A stretch of 64,000 nucleotides of DNA from the NCBI RefSeq assembly GCF_018304965.1, contig NZ_JAGQED010000001.1, positions 62,001 to 126,000 on the forward strand, read 5' to 3'. Source of the DNA: Collimonas antrihumi (GTDB taxonomy: Bacteria; Pseudomonadota; Gammaproteobacteria; Burkholderiales; Burkholderiaceae_D). The notes beneath the pieces were generated by a model. It was not told where the DNA came from. It worked only from the letters and a program-made list of their open reading frames with translations, and searched no databases. A program made the translations under genes and the position numbers. Of this stretch, positions 25,664 to 35,057 are shown piece by piece; position 1 is the stretch's first letter, and the number at the start of each line of letters is the position of its first letter.

Positions 25664-26905
25664 TTATTTTCCTTTAGCCATCGCTTCCATCATCCGCACC
25701 GTCAGATACAGGCGTGGCACCACGCTGTCCAGATCGGCCCATTCGTCCGACGAATGAATGCGGTCGCCGACGATGCCCATGCCGTCCAGCACCACCGGCT
25801 TGCCGGTCTTGGAATTGTAGGCGAAGCCGGCGTCGGTGCCGTAGCGCATGGAGACCGGTGTGATCGACTTGCCGAGTTCCTTGTAGATGCTATCGGCGGT
25901 AGCTGCCAGATGGTCGCTGTCGGCGTTCTTGCTGAACGGCGGACGGCGGTTTTCCACTTTGACGCTGACTTCTGTTTCGGGGATCAGTTTTTTCTGGACA
26001 ATCTTGTCGGCATCGGCCTGCACACGCTGGATCTCGCTGACGTCGGACATGCGCATGTCGGCGGTGGCGCTGGCTTTTTCAGGAATGATATTGACGCGGT
26101 CGCCTGACTGGATCACGGTCCAGTTGACGGTCGTACCCTTGGCCGCGCTGCCGAGATCCTTGAGCTGGATAATCTGGTTGGACAATTCGACAGCGGCGTT
26201 GCGGCCGGCTTCCGGCGCCGAACCGGCATGCGATGCGCGGCCCTTGACGTCGAGGTGGACGTAAGCGATGCCGTTTGTGGCCACTGTCACCACGTCGGCT
26301 TCAGGCGGCTCAAACACCAACACGTAGTCTTGGTCAGACGACAGTTTGGCGATCATGTCGCGCGAACCGAGCGAGCTTTTTTCTTCGTCCGGATTGAACA
26401 GCACGGTGAGCGTCTTGTAATCCTTGAAGCCCCGTTCGCGCGCGATATCCAGCGCATAGACGATCAGCAGCGCGCCGCCCTTGGCATCGGCCACGCCCGG
26501 ACCGAAGGCCCTGTTGCCGACGATCTTGAACGGGCGCTTGGCAGCTTCGCCGATGCCGAACACGGTATCGTAATGGATCATCAGCATGATGTTCTTGGTG
26601 CCTGTGCCTTGCAACTTGCCGATCACCATTTTGCCGGCAGCCGGCGGCGCGGCAACGATCTCGACGCTGGCGCCGACTTCCTTCAGGCGCTGGGCCAGCA
26701 CGGCTTCGACCTGCGCCAGCCCCTTGGCGTCGTCGGTGCCGGAATCGATATTGACCAGCGTTGCCAGATCCTTGACCAGGACATCCTTGCGCTTTTGCGC
26801 GGCCTGCAGCAGGGCGTGGTCAGCCTGGGCGGTTTGAGCAAAGGAAACGGCGGACGTGGTGCAGCACAGGGCGGCAACCAGCGATATCAGGTATTTTTTC
26901 TTCAT
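25664..26905 (-). CDS. M20-family metallopeptidase, glutamate carboxypeptidase-like, exported
   Basis: 413 residues. A Sec signal peptide (residues 1-24, ending SFAQ) indicates a periplasmic enzyme. Zinc ligands are seen in 'LMIHYDTVF', 'GVADAKGG' and the Glu pair of 'FNPDEEKSS'. The dimerisation lid domain follows (~210-320), and a C-terminal His block is present near the end. The family (CPG2-like) removes C-terminal glutamate from peptides or folates. ATG 26905 is preferred; the frame starts 15 codons earlier at 26950. Confidence 0.87.
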   Translation of the reverse strand: MKKKYLISLVAALCCTTSAVSFAQTAQADHALLQAAQKRKDVLVKDLATLVNIDSGTDDAKGLAQVEAVLAQRLKEVGASVEIVAAPPAAGKMVIGKLQGTGTKNIMLMIHYDTVFGIGEAAKRPFKIVGNRAFGPGVADAKGGALLIVYALDIARERGFKDYKTLTVLFNPDEEKSSLGSRDMIAKLSSDQDYVLVFEPPEADVVTVATNGIAYVHLDVKGRASHAGSAPEAGRNAAVELSNQIIQLKDLGSAAKGTTVNWTVIQSGDRVNIIPEKASATADMRMSDVSEIQRVQADADKIVQKKLIPETEVSVKVENRRPPFSKNADSDHLAATADSIYKELGKSITPVSMRYGTDAGFAYNSKTGKPVVLDGMGIVGDRIHSSDEWADLDSVVPRLYLTVRMMEAMAKGK

Positions 26906-27041
26906 GTGTCTCTCGTGGAATTTGGAATTGTCGATTGAAGACGGGGGCATGCCGATGATGGCAACATGGCACTATAGCAGCATATTGTTTGGCAAAATCT
27001 CATGCGGCAGCATACGACAATTATTTTTTCCGCCACGATAC

Positions 27042-27566
27042 CTATGCTGCACGGGCCAGGAAACTAGCGGACCGGGAAGTACGCAGCAAGATCGCGAATA
27101 CCAACACATGGCTCCAGAGCAAGAGAGGAACGCCGACAGTCGGGATAAACCAGGCGGCGCCGAGCGAACCCGGTTCGATGCCCACGCCGATCACGCCTTG
27201 GTAGAACGCGAACAAAAGGTCGGCAAACCCCCACAAGTTGAACGCCCAGATCGCGACGCGCGAATAGCGGCCTGATCCCATCAACAAAGCCACCCACGCC
27301 AACGCCATCGCGACGAGATCGCCATACGCCGCGGGGGCGCTGAACCCCGCCGCAAGACTTGGACCGACGACGCCCGGCACGGTGAACGCCAAACCTATGA
27401 ACCGGAACAAGTGCAGATGCAGAATCGGACGTACCGCCGCGTGCAACGGGAGTTCGCGTGTGCGCGGCCAGACATAGTTAAGGAAAACTGCTCCCCACGC
27501 GAGCAAGCTGAAGGCAATGCTCGCCGCAAAGGGAAGTAACGTTGCCAGGTTTCTGACGGGCTCCAT
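27042..27566 (-). CDS. Multi-helix membrane protein, function unknown
   Basis: 174 residues with five or six hydrophobic segments (first at ~8-28) and short loops. No recognised family. ATG 27566 has a textbook ribosome site (ggagg, 6 bp upstream); the longer frame from a TTG overlaps that site. It is divergent from the HxlR regulator, with paired palindromes between them, so it is very likely the regulator's target. Confidence 0.65.
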   Translation of the reverse strand: MEPVRNLATLLPFAASIAFSLLAWGAVFLNYVWPRTRELPLHAAVRPILHLHLFRFIGLAFTVPGVVGPSLAAGFSAPAAYGDLVAMALAWVALLMGSGRYSRVAIWAFNLWGFADLLFAFYQGVIGVGIEPGSLGAAWFIPTVGVPLLLWSHVLVFAILLRTSRSASFLARAA

Positions 27567-27589
27567 ACAAACCTCCAATCAAATTTTCA

Positions 27590-27625
27590 CTTGCAAAATG
27601 CAAGTGTAGACTTGCATTTTGCAAG
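27590..27625. promoter_or_regulatory. Paired palindromic operators for the HxlR regulator
   Basis: Two 15-bp palindromes of the form CTTGCA-N3-TGCAAG lie at 27590-27604 (central AAA) and 27611-27625 (central TTT). They are exact complements of each other, and their centres are 21 bp apart, two helical turns. They sit between two divergent genes, as expected for a dimeric winged-helix regulator controlling both. Confidence 0.8.
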
Positions 27626-27698
27626 TATTTTCGATAAAGTCAAGGAATGAATAGCAAAAATCCGATGCCGTCTCAACCACCGTTACGCAGGAGCTTCT

Positions 27699-28109
27699 GT
27701 GCCGCGCGCTAAGCAGGGTGCTACCCCTCATCGAAACAACGCGAGTTCGGATCAAAACGAGAATCGTCGCTCGGTATGCCCGATCGCGTGCACCTTGGAC
27801 CTTTTTGGCGACAAGTGGACTCTGCTTGTAGTTCGGGATTTGATGCACGGCAAGTCGCATTTCAAGGATTTCCTCGCGTCACCGGAGAGAATCGCGACTA
27901 ATATCCTGGCCGAGCGACTTGCCCGGCTTTCTGCCAACGGTCTTGTCGAACGCTATTCGTCCAGCGATATTGCCGGCAGGGAGGCGTATCGATTGACTGA
28001 GAAAGGACGTTCGCTCCGTGAGTTGATGGCTCAGATCAAGGCTTGGGGACTGGATCACATTGATGGAACTGATGCACGGCTGCAGACTGATAGCTCGAAA
28101 TTTCTATAA
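27699..28109 (+). CDS. HxlR-family transcriptional regulator
   Basis: 136 residues with the HxlR winged-helix core: 'CPIACTLDLFGDKWTLLVVRDL' in two pieces, 'RIATNILAERLARLSANGLV' and 'YRLTEKGRSL'. The N-terminal Cys before the helix is present. GTG start with agg-ag site 6 bp upstream. Such regulators often sense reactive electrophiles or oxidants and repress divergent genes, here 27042-27566, through the palindromes at 27590-27625. Confidence 0.88.
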   Translation: MPRAKQGATPHRNNASSDQNENRRSVCPIACTLDLFGDKWTLLVVRDLMHGKSHFKDFLASPERIATNILAERLARLSANGLVERYSSSDIAGREAYRLTEKGRSLRELMAQIKAWGLDHIDGTDARLQTDSSKFL

Positions 28110-28403
28110 TCGACGTTGACCCGCCAACTCGCTGGCAACCCCAAAACATTGCTCATCGGCGAAGATGAAAGGTTGAGCAGGCGTTGCCCATTGCCTCCAT
28201 TATCTGAACGTCTCGGATGAAGAATGATTTAACAACTCGCGGCTTGGCTGCAAGTTGCTGCATGAACCTGATCCTGAGCTGATTCGGCTTGAACCCGAAG
28301 ATATCCATCTATACTACAAGCTTGAGTAATACAACTGCTGTTGGTCTGTGGGCAACTGCCATCGCCGTAAGCCACAACCTGCAAGCGACAGGAAATAAAG
28401 CAT
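28110..28403. other. Intergenic, no clear gene
   Basis: About 290 bp. A short plus-strand frame ending at 28329 ('EPDPELIRLEPEDIHLYYKL') looks protein-like, perhaps the end of a lost gene, but it has no start and no recognisable family. The promoter of the next gene is presumably in the last 80 bp. Confidence 0.35.
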
Positions 28404-28967
28404 ATGAAACGACGTAAACTGATGAAATCCTTATTGGCCATTGGCGCGCTGGTTGTTGCAACTACCGCCTGGGCAGGTTACAACATCTGGTCCAATGAAT
28501 ATACGTTTTCGCAAAAGCAACTGCAGACCGCTATCGACAGCAGATTTCCGCAACAGCTGCGCTATGCGGAGGTGTTCAATGTCGGCCTGAGGAATCCGCA
28601 CCTGACCCTCAATCCGGCGCAAAACCGTGTGCTCACGCGGGTGAATGTCAGCGTGGTTAGTCCGCTGCTGCTGGCCGCGCCGTTGAATGGCACTATTACT
28701 TTGAGTAGCGCCCTCAAATATGACAAGGCGACCCGCGCTATCCTGCTGGATAATCCGACAGTCGATAATATCGATTTCAACGGTATCCCCGCGCAATACA
28801 AACCGCAGCTGAGCCAGATCGGCGCCGCCGTGGCGGAACAGGTATTGAAGGATTATCCGATCCATACGTTTACCAGCGACGAGCTGCGTTTAAGCGGGAA
28901 GACCTTTGAGCCCGGTGCGATCACAGTGCAGTCTGAGGGCATTGCGGTAGAAATCAACGAGACTTGA
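28404..28967 (+). CDS. DUF1439 (YceB-like) exported protein
   Basis: 187 residues. The signal sequence ends near 'TTAWAGYN' (~22-25), though the lipobox cysteine of E. coli YceB is absent. The remainder has the DUF1439 pattern ('YTFSQKQLQTAIDSRFP', 'NVSVVSPLLLAAPLNG', 'FEPGAITVQSEGI'), a lipid-binding-like beta fold. Function unknown; periplasmic or membrane-anchored. Confidence 0.8.
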   Translation: MKRRKLMKSLLAIGALVVATTAWAGYNIWSNEYTFSQKQLQTAIDSRFPQQLRYAEVFNVGLRNPHLTLNPAQNRVLTRVNVSVVSPLLLAAPLNGTITLSSALKYDKATRAILLDNPTVDNIDFNGIPAQYKPQLSQIGAAVAEQVLKDYPIHTFTSDELRLSGKTFEPGAITVQSEGIAVEINET

Positions 28968-29028
28968 TAAATGTCGATTTGGTGTAAGCCACGCTGAAGC
29001 CGGCGAGCGTGCAGCTGGCGTCGTGAAA

Positions 29029-29997
29029 TCAAGTGTGGGTAATAGTATCTGATGTATCCGAGTAGATCATTTGCCGCGACTCCCCCATCAAGAACGCGCG
29101 GTTAGGTTCAATCACTTCACGCAGGTAACGCCAGAGTGCAGCAACCCGCGCTACATTGCGGGTTTCGGTGGCGGCTACCAGCCAGAACGCACGTTGGATA
29201 TCGACCTGGCCATCCAGCACTGGCACCAGATCGTCGCTTTGCTGGGCCAGAAAGCAGGGCAGGATCGCCAGCCCCCGGCCGCTGCGGGCGGCGGTGTATT
29301 GGGCAATCACGCTGGTGCTGCGAAAGGCGCGGAATGCCGCCGGCGCGACATTGTCCTTGTAGCGCAGTTCTTCGCTGAACACCAGATCGTCAACGTAGCC
29401 GATGAAGGCATGGCTGTTTAGATCCTGCACCGTCTTGATCGGCGCGTGATTTGCCAGGTAAGACGGCGTGGCGTACAGCTTCAGCAGATAATCAGTCAGT
29501 TTGGTGACCACGTAATTGCCGCTTTGCGGACGTTCGATGGTGACGCCGATGTCTGCTTCGCGCTTGGACAGGTTGACGAAGCGCGGCACCGGCAGCAGGT
29601 CGACGGTGATATGCGGATGCCGTGCGCAAAAATGCGCCAGATGCGGCGCCAGCACAAAAGTGCCGAAACCTTCGGTGGCGCCGAGCCGGACTTGTCCCGA
29701 CAGCAGGCGGTTGTGGCCGCTCAGTTCTTCAGCGGCGGCATACACCGTACTTTCAACCCGTTCCGCATATTCGATCAGGCGGTGGCCCTCGGCGGTCAGC
29801 GTGTAACCCTGGTTATTGCGTTCGAACAGCTGGCTGCCCACTTGTTCTTCAAAGCGGCGCATGCGGCGCGAGACGGTCGAGTGGTCGATGCCGAGTTTTT
29901 TGGCCGCTTCGACCAGCCCCTGGCTGCGCGTCAGCTCCAGGAAGACGCGCAGATTATCCCAATCCAGCAAGGCGTTTGCCGATTTCACCGATTTCAT
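29029..29997 (-). CDS. LysR-family transcriptional regulator
   Basis: 322 residues. The helix-turn-helix is at ~13-60 ('LELTRSQGLVEAAKKLGIDHSTVSRRMRR'), and the LysR substrate-binding fold follows from ~95. ATG 29997 is chosen for its ggagg site; upstream in-frame ATGs at 30009 and 30018 lack one. It is divergent from the binding-protein gene at 30152 and is the likely regulator of it and possibly of mmsA-mmsB. Confidence 0.87.
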   Translation of the reverse strand: MKSVKSANALLDWDNLRVFLELTRSQGLVEAAKKLGIDHSTVSRRMRRFEEQVGSQLFERNNQGYTLTAEGHRLIEYAERVESTVYAAAEELSGHNRLLSGQVRLGATEGFGTFVLAPHLAHFCARHPHITVDLLPVPRFVNLSKREADIGVTIERPQSGNYVVTKLTDYLLKLYATPSYLANHAPIKTVQDLNSHAFIGYVDDLVFSEELRYKDNVAPAAFRAFRSTSVIAQYTAARSGRGLAILPCFLAQQSDDLVPVLDGQVDIQRAFWLVAATETRNVARVAALWRYLREVIEPNRAFLMGESRQMIYSDTSDTITHT

Positions 29998-30107
29998 TTG
30001 TGCCTCCATGCTGTGCATAAATGCAAAGCTATTGTGGAATATTACCTATTGTTCCAATAATAATGCACATGCAGAATGTCCCTACAGGAAATTTCATAAA
30101 AATCGAT

Positions 30108-30135
30108 GTAGGGTGGGCACGCATGCCCACCCTAC
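30108..30135. repeat. Palindromic intergenic repeat (GTAGGGTGGGCA family), short copy 3
   Basis: 28 bp: GTAGGGTGGGCA, 4-bp loop, and the complement of the arm. A single-hairpin version lying in the promoter region of the next gene. Confidence 0.8.
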
Positions 30136-30151
30136 AAAACAGGAGACGACG

Positions 30152-31381
30152 ATGTTGATAAGGCGCCACCAGCTGCTTGCACCATGTTCTGCCGTGATCT
30201 TTTCGTTAATGGGTTTGCTGGCTGGAGGCAATGCCTTGGCCCAAGACAGCGACGTCTACAAGGTTGGCATCCTGACCGACATGTCAGGGCCGTATTCGGC
30301 GATGGGCGGGCCGGGTTCGGTGGTGGCGGCCAAGATGGCGATCGAGGATTGCATGAAGGCAGAATGCAAGGGCATGAAAATCGAATTGCTTACTGCAGAC
30401 CATCAAAACAAGGCTGACATCGGCGCCTCCAAGGCACGTGAATGGATCGACCGCGACAAGGTCGACGCCATCGCCGACCTGACCAATTCTTCAGTGGCAC
30501 TTGCTGTGCAACGCCTAGTCCGCGACAAGGGCGGCATCGCCATGTACAGCGGCCCGGCAACTACCGTGCTGACCAATGCGGAATGCGCGCCTGGCGGCTT
30601 CCATTGGATGTTCGATACGTACTCGCAAGCAGCCGGGGCGGCAGCCGCATTGACCAAGATGGGACAGAAATCCTGGTACTTTGTCACCGTCGATTACGCC
30701 TTCGGCCAGTCGCTGGAAAAAGATGCCGGCGATGTCGTCAAGAGCCTGGGCGGTACCGTGGTCGGATCGATTCGCCATCCCTTGAACGCCAGCGATCTGT
30801 CGTCATTCCTGCTGCAGGCACAGAGTTCGAAGGCGCAAGTAATCGGCCTGGCCAATGGCGGCCAGGACACTGTCAATGCGATCAAGCAGGCACGTTCGTT
30901 TGGCGTCGGTACCAAGAACCAGCGCCTGGCGGCGTTGCTGGTGTTCTTGTCGGATGTGCATGCACTCGGCCTGAACGATGCGCAAGGCCTGGTCTATACC
31001 GATGGTTTCTATTGGGATTACGATAACGATACGCGCGCTTTTTCCAAGCGTTTCGAAACACTCTATAAAGGCAACAAGCCGACCATGGTGCATGCCGGCG
31101 TCTATTCCAGCGTCTATCACTACCTGAAAGCGGCGGCCGCTACCAAATCGCACGATTGGAAAGTTGTGACTCAGAAAATGCGTGAAATCCCTATCCACGA
31201 CGCCGTCATGCGCAATGCCTCTATCCGTCCGGATGGCCGCGTGATCCATGACATGTATCTGTACCAGGTTAAAACGCCGGCCGAATCGAAAGCGCCTTGG
31301 GATTACCTGAAGCTGCTATCGACGATTCCGGCGCAGCAGGCTTTCAAACCGATGGATGCTTCCTGTTCTTTGGTTAAGTAA
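30152..31381 (+). CDS. Branched-chain amino-acid-type ABC substrate-binding protein
   Basis: 409 residues. Signal peptide 1-31 (ending NALAQ), then the type 1 periplasmic-binding fold of LivJ-like proteins ('VGILTDMSGPYSAMGGPGS', 'ASKAREWIDRDKVDAIAD', 'YGFVTVDYAFGQS'-like block at ~180). Start ATG 30152 has a strong agg-aga site. No permease or ATPase gene is adjacent. Its place beside mmsA-mmsB suggests a link to amino-acid or aromatic-acid catabolism, unproven. Confidence 0.85.
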   Translation: MLIRRHQLLAPCSAVIFSLMGLLAGGNALAQDSDVYKVGILTDMSGPYSAMGGPGSVVAAKMAIEDCMKAECKGMKIELLTADHQNKADIGASKAREWIDRDKVDAIADLTNSSVALAVQRLVRDKGGIAMYSGPATTVLTNAECAPGGFHWMFDTYSQAAGAAAALTKMGQKSWYFVTVDYAFGQSLEKDAGDVVKSLGGTVVGSIRHPLNASDLSSFLLQAQSSKAQVIGLANGGQDTVNAIKQARSFGVGTKNQRLAALLVFLSDVHALGLNDAQGLVYTDGFYWDYDNDTRAFSKRFETLYKGNKPTMVHAGVYSSVYHYLKAAAATKSHDWKVVTQKMREIPIHDAVMRNASIRPDGRVIHDMYLYQVKTPAESKAPWDYLKLLSTIPAQQAFKPMDASCSLVK

Positions 31382-31475
31382 GGCAAACACGGCAGGGTGT
31401 CCTATGCTGTAAATAGAGTCGGCAAGAACACCGTTTATCTTTTAATTGCAATTGTCATTGTTGAAGGAAGTCATC

Positions 31476-32984
31476 ATGTCAGCTACTAATATTCCGAATG
31501 TTCCTCTGTACATCGGCGGCAAAACCGTCCAGTCCACCAGCACCGAATGGCGCGATGTCCTCAATCCGGCAACCCAGGAAGTAGTGGCGCGGGTGCCGTT
31601 CGCCACCAAGGCAGAAGTCGATCATGCGGTGGCCAATGCCAAGCAAGCGTTTGCCAGCTGGCGCAATACATCGCTGGCGCAGCGCATGCGCATCATGCTC
31701 AAGTTCCAGCAGCTGTTGCGCGAGAACATGGCGCCGCTGGCCGAGCTGATTACCCGTGAGCACGGCAAGACCTTGCCGGATGCCGAGGGCGAAGTCATGC
31801 GTGGCCTGGAAGTAGTCGAGCACGCCTGTTCCATCACTTCGCTGCAACTGGGCGAGCTGGCGGAAAACGCGGCTACCGGCGTGGATGTCTACACCATCAA
31901 CCAGCCGATCGGCGTCGGCGCCGGTATCACGGCGTTCAATTTCCCGGTGATGCTGCCGTGCTTCATGTTCCCGGTGGCGGTAGCTTGCGGCAATACGTTC
32001 ATCTTGAAGCCATCCGAACAAGATCCTTCATCGTCGCTGTTCCTGGTAGAACTGGCGCAACAGGCGGGCTTGCCACCGGGTGTGTTGAACGTGGTGCATG
32101 GCGGCCCTGATGTCGCCAACATGCTCTGCGATCATCCTGACATCAAGGCGATTTCCTTCATCGGTTCGACCGGCGTCGGCACCCATATTTACCGCCGCGC
32201 CAGCGAGGCTGGCAAGCGTGCGCAATGCATGATGGGAGCGAAAAACCATTGCATCGTGCTGCCTGACGCTAACAAGGATCAAGCGATCAACAATTTGCTG
32301 GGCGCGGCGTTTGGCGCGGCCGGCCAACGCTGCATGGCTAACTCGATGGTGCTGCTGGTCGGTAAGGCGCGCTCTTGGCTGCCGGAAATCGTCGAACGTT
32401 CACGCGGCCTGAAAATCGGCCCGGGCAGTGATCGTAAGGCGGACCTCGGGCCGATGGTGTCGAAGGCTGCCAAGACACGTACCGAGCGCCTGATCGGAAC
32501 CGGCGTGGAGCAGGGCGCGCAGTTGCTGCTGGATGGCCGCAACTGCCAGGTGGACGGTTACCCCGACGGCAATTTCGTCGGCCCCACCGTTTTTGCCGGC
32601 GTCACCGCTGAAATGGATATCTATAAGCAAGAGATTTTCGGACCGGCCATGTGCGTTGTCGAGCTGGAAACGCTGGACGAGGCGATTGCTTTCATTAACG
32701 CCAATCCGAACGGTAACGGCACTTCGATCTTCACTTCGTCTGGCTGGGCCGCACGCAAGTTCCAGAACGAGATCGATGTCGGCCAGGTCGGCATCAATGT
32801 GCCGATCCCGGTACCGGTAGCGTATTTCAGCTTTACCGGTTCGCGCGCCTCCAAGCTGGGCGACCTCGGCCCTAACGGCAAACAGGCGGTGCAATTCTGG
32901 ACCCAGACCAAGACCGTGACTGCGCGGTGGTTTGCACCGGATGCGGATGGCGGCGAAATCAACACGACGATTTCCATGAAGTGA
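31476..32984 (+). CDS. mmsA: Methylmalonate-semialdehyde dehydrogenase (CoA-acylating)
   Basis: 502 residues. Catalytic Cys286 in '[10 protein letters not shown]'. The general-base glutamate of most aldehyde dehydrogenases is replaced in 'GAKNHCIV' (Asn257), as in CoA-dependent members. It converts methylmalonate or malonate semialdehyde to propionyl- or acetyl-CoA. ATG 31476 with gaaggaag site. mmsB follows by 59 bp, giving the last two steps of valine breakdown. Confidence 0.93.
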   Translation: MSATNIPNVPLYIGGKTVQSTSTEWRDVLNPATQEVVARVPFATKAEVDHAVANAKQAFASWRNTSLAQRMRIMLKFQQLLRENMAPLAELITREHGKTLPDAEGEVMRGLEVVEHACSITSLQLGELAENAATGVDVYTINQPIGVGAGITAFNFPVMLPCFMFPVAVACGNTFILKPSEQDPSSSLFLVELAQQAGLPPGVLNVVHGGPDVANMLCDHPDIKAISFIGSTGVGTHIYRRASEAGKRAQCMMGAKNHCIVLPDANKDQAINNLLGAAFGAAGQRCMANSMVLLVGKARSWLPEIVERSRGLKIGPGSDRKADLGPMVSKAAKTRTERLIGTGVEQGAQLLLDGRNCQVDGYPDGNFVGPTVFAGVTAEMDIYKQEIFGPAMCVVELETLDEAIAFINANPNGNGTSIFTSSGWAARKFQNEIDVGQVGINVPIPVPVAYFSFTGSRASKLGDLGPNGKQAVQFWTQTKTVTARWFAPDADGGEINTTISMK

Positions 32985-33043
32985 TGCCGGGGTGCAGATC
33001 GGGTTGCAGATCGGATTACAGGTAAGTCACGGGAGATATTGAT

Positions 33044-33946
33044 ATGAGTAGCGAAATCGTTTTTATCGGCCTCGGCCATATGGGTTTGCCGATGGCGCTG
33101 AATCTGGTGAAAGCCGGCTGCCGGGTCAGCGGCCATGATCTGGTGGCCGCCAGCGTCGAGCAGTTCGTCGCCGGTGGCGGCAATACCGGCAACGATCTGG
33201 CGGCTGCACTTGGCGCCGCCAAGGTCATCATCACGATGCTGCCGGCCAGCCGTCATGTCGAAGGGGCTTATCTGGGGGGCAGCGGCATCCTGGCGCAGGC
33301 TGCGCCGGATGCCTTGCTGATCGATTGCTCGACTATCGCTCCCGACGCTGCCCGCAAGGTGGCGGCCGCGGCGCGCGATAAAGGCTTTGTCATGCTCGAT
33401 GCGCCGGTTTCGGGCGGCACTGCGGGCGCTGCAGCCGGCACGCTGACCTTCATGGTCGGCGGCTCGGATGAAGGTTTTGCATTGGCCAAGCCTTATCTGG
33501 AAAAGATGGGCAAGGCGATTTTCCATGCCGGCGACAATGGCAGCGGTCAAACCGTCAAGGTATGCAACAACATGCTGCTGGGGATTCTGATGATCGGCAC
33601 ATCCGAAGCGATCAGGCTGGGCATGGCGAACGGCATGGATCCTAAGGTATTGTCGGAAATCATGGCGAAAAGCTCAGGCCGCAACTGGGCTTTGGAGGTG
33701 TATAACCCTTGTCCCGGCGTGATGGAAAATGCGCCGGCATCCAAGGGTTACAGTGGCGGTTTCGGTGTCGATCTGATGTTGAAGGATTTGGGGCTGGCAG
33801 TGGAAAATTCCCTGTCCACCGGCAGCAGCGTGCCGCTAGGCGCACTGGCTCGCAATCTGTACGACATCCACAGCAAGAGCGGCGCCGGCGGGCTGGATTT
33901 TTCCAGTATTTTCAATATGCTGGCTAAGGCTGAGCAAGCCAAATGA
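33044..33946 (+). CDS. mmsB: 3-hydroxyisobutyrate dehydrogenase
   Basis: 300 residues. Nucleotide site GLGHMG (9-14), substrate motif 'DAPVSGGTAGA' (119-129), catalytic Lys172 (VKVCNN). It oxidises 3-hydroxyisobutyrate to methylmalonate semialdehyde, the substrate of MmsA encoded just upstream. Cytoplasmic, NAD-dependent. Good ggga-g site. A strong terminator follows at 33963. Confidence 0.92.
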   Translation: MSSEIVFIGLGHMGLPMALNLVKAGCRVSGHDLVAASVEQFVAGGGNTGNDLAAALGAAKVIITMLPASRHVEGAYLGGSGILAQAAPDALLIDCSTIAPDAARKVAAAARDKGFVMLDAPVSGGTAGAAAGTLTFMVGGSDEGFALAKPYLEKMGKAIFHAGDNGSGQTVKVCNNMLLGILMIGTSEAIRLGMANGMDPKVLSEIMAKSSGRNWALEVYNPCPGVMENAPASKGYSGGFGVDLMLKDLGLAVENSLSTGSSVPLGALARNLYDIHSKSGAGGLDFSSIFNMLAKAEQAK

Positions 33947-33962
33947 GCTGAATTTTGACCGG

Positions 33963-34011
33963 GCGTTGCGCCCTGCCGTACGCGATTGTCACGGCAAGGC
34001 GCAGCGCTTTT
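33963..34011 (+). terminator. Rho-independent terminator after mmsB
   Basis: Long stem of about 17 bp (gcgttgcgccctgccgt against acggcaaggcgcagcgc) with an 11-base loop, followed by tttt. It lies between two convergent genes. Confidence 0.8.
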
Positions 34012-34013
34012 CA

Positions 34014-35000
34014 TTACCAGCTGTCCAGTACGCGAGCCAGGCGCATCACGGTTACACCCGGACCGAGGTGACGTAATGACGGCATGATGATCACGCAGTC
34101 GTCATAAGGCGTTACAACTTCGCGCTCGCCATCACGCGCGATGACGGTGCCGGCGCGTTCAATCAGTTCCAATCCCCGGAAATCCTGCGTGAATTCGAGA
34201 TCCATCGTGTCTGCCAGCACCGCTTGCGTTACCTGCAGGACCTGTTGCGCCGCAGGTTTTGCTTGCTTCATGAACTCCGTTAAATCTGTTGCTGCGACCA
34301 CACCGGTCGTGATCAGGAAGCGAGATGCTGCATCCAGCGCGACGTCCTTGCTGCGAAGTGAAAAATGCTGCCCGGTCTCGATCAGCAAGGCGTTCTTCGG
34401 GCTGGCCGCATCGCCGAAGTCGCCATAGTCGCGCAGCCGCGTGCCGTTTGCATGGCCGGCGTCGACGATCACGTGTTCGGGGACACCGACATCGACAGCA
34501 AACTGGATACCTTTGGCCAATGGCCCGCTTAACATCAGCGGCGGGGCTTCTTCGTGCATGGAGTGCAAGTCCAACAAGAAATCGACACTGTCGATAATCG
34601 GCCGTAAAGCGCGTGCCCGGCGCAGTTCCTGCGAGTCGTCGCTGCAATCCAGCCGTGCTGCGGACCAGACGCGGTTCATGTCTTCATCGATGAAGCGGCT
34701 TGCATCCGGGTTGCTGCTATCGAAACGACGATAGGCCTCTACATTTGCGAAACCAAGCGTGAGGCGGCCTTTAACCGGACGTATGCCCGATCGCAGGAAC
34801 CGGTCCACGGTAATGGCGCCGCTCACTTCGTTGCCGTGGGTTAGCGCCAGGATCATGGCATGCGGGCCGGCCACACCGCTGTCGAAGGTGTGGATGTAAT
34901 CGACGCCCGTGTTTCCGGCTTGCCATTCTCCGATATCGGGAAAATTTACCTCGATCGGATATTCCGGCAACTTTGCACGAATCTGTTCCAGGGTTTTCAT
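34014..35000 (-). CDS. Succinylglutamate desuccinylase/aspartoacylase-family hydrolase
   Basis: 328 residues. Zinc site as in the M14-like AstE/AspA group: His55 and Glu58 (THGNEVSG) and a later 'LLDLHSMHE' with His145 and His148. It probably cleaves an N-acyl amino acid or a related amide. ATG 35000 has an aggag site; the frame extends to 35027. A MHS transporter gene on the same strand lies 57 bp upstream, which suggests uptake of its substrate. Confidence 0.82.
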   Translation of the reverse strand: MKTLEQIRAKLPEYPIEVNFPDIGEWQAGNTGVDYIHTFDSGVAGPHAMILALTHGNEVSGAITVDRFLRSGIRPVKGRLTLGFANVEAYRRFDSSNPDASRFIDEDMNRVWSAARLDCSDDSQELRRARALRPIIDSVDFLLDLHSMHEEAPPLMLSGPLAKGIQFAVDVGVPEHVIVDAGHANGTRLRDYGDFGDAASPKNALLIETGQHFSLRSKDVALDAASRFLITTGVVAATDLTEFMKQAKPAAQQVLQVTQAVLADTMDLEFTQDFRGLELIERAGTVIARDGEREVVTPYDDCVIIMPSLRHLGPGVTVMRLARVLDSW

Positions 35001-35057
35001 TAACGTTGCTCCTGTTCGAAAATCCAAATGGATTTCATGAATTGAAAGAGGGGAGGT

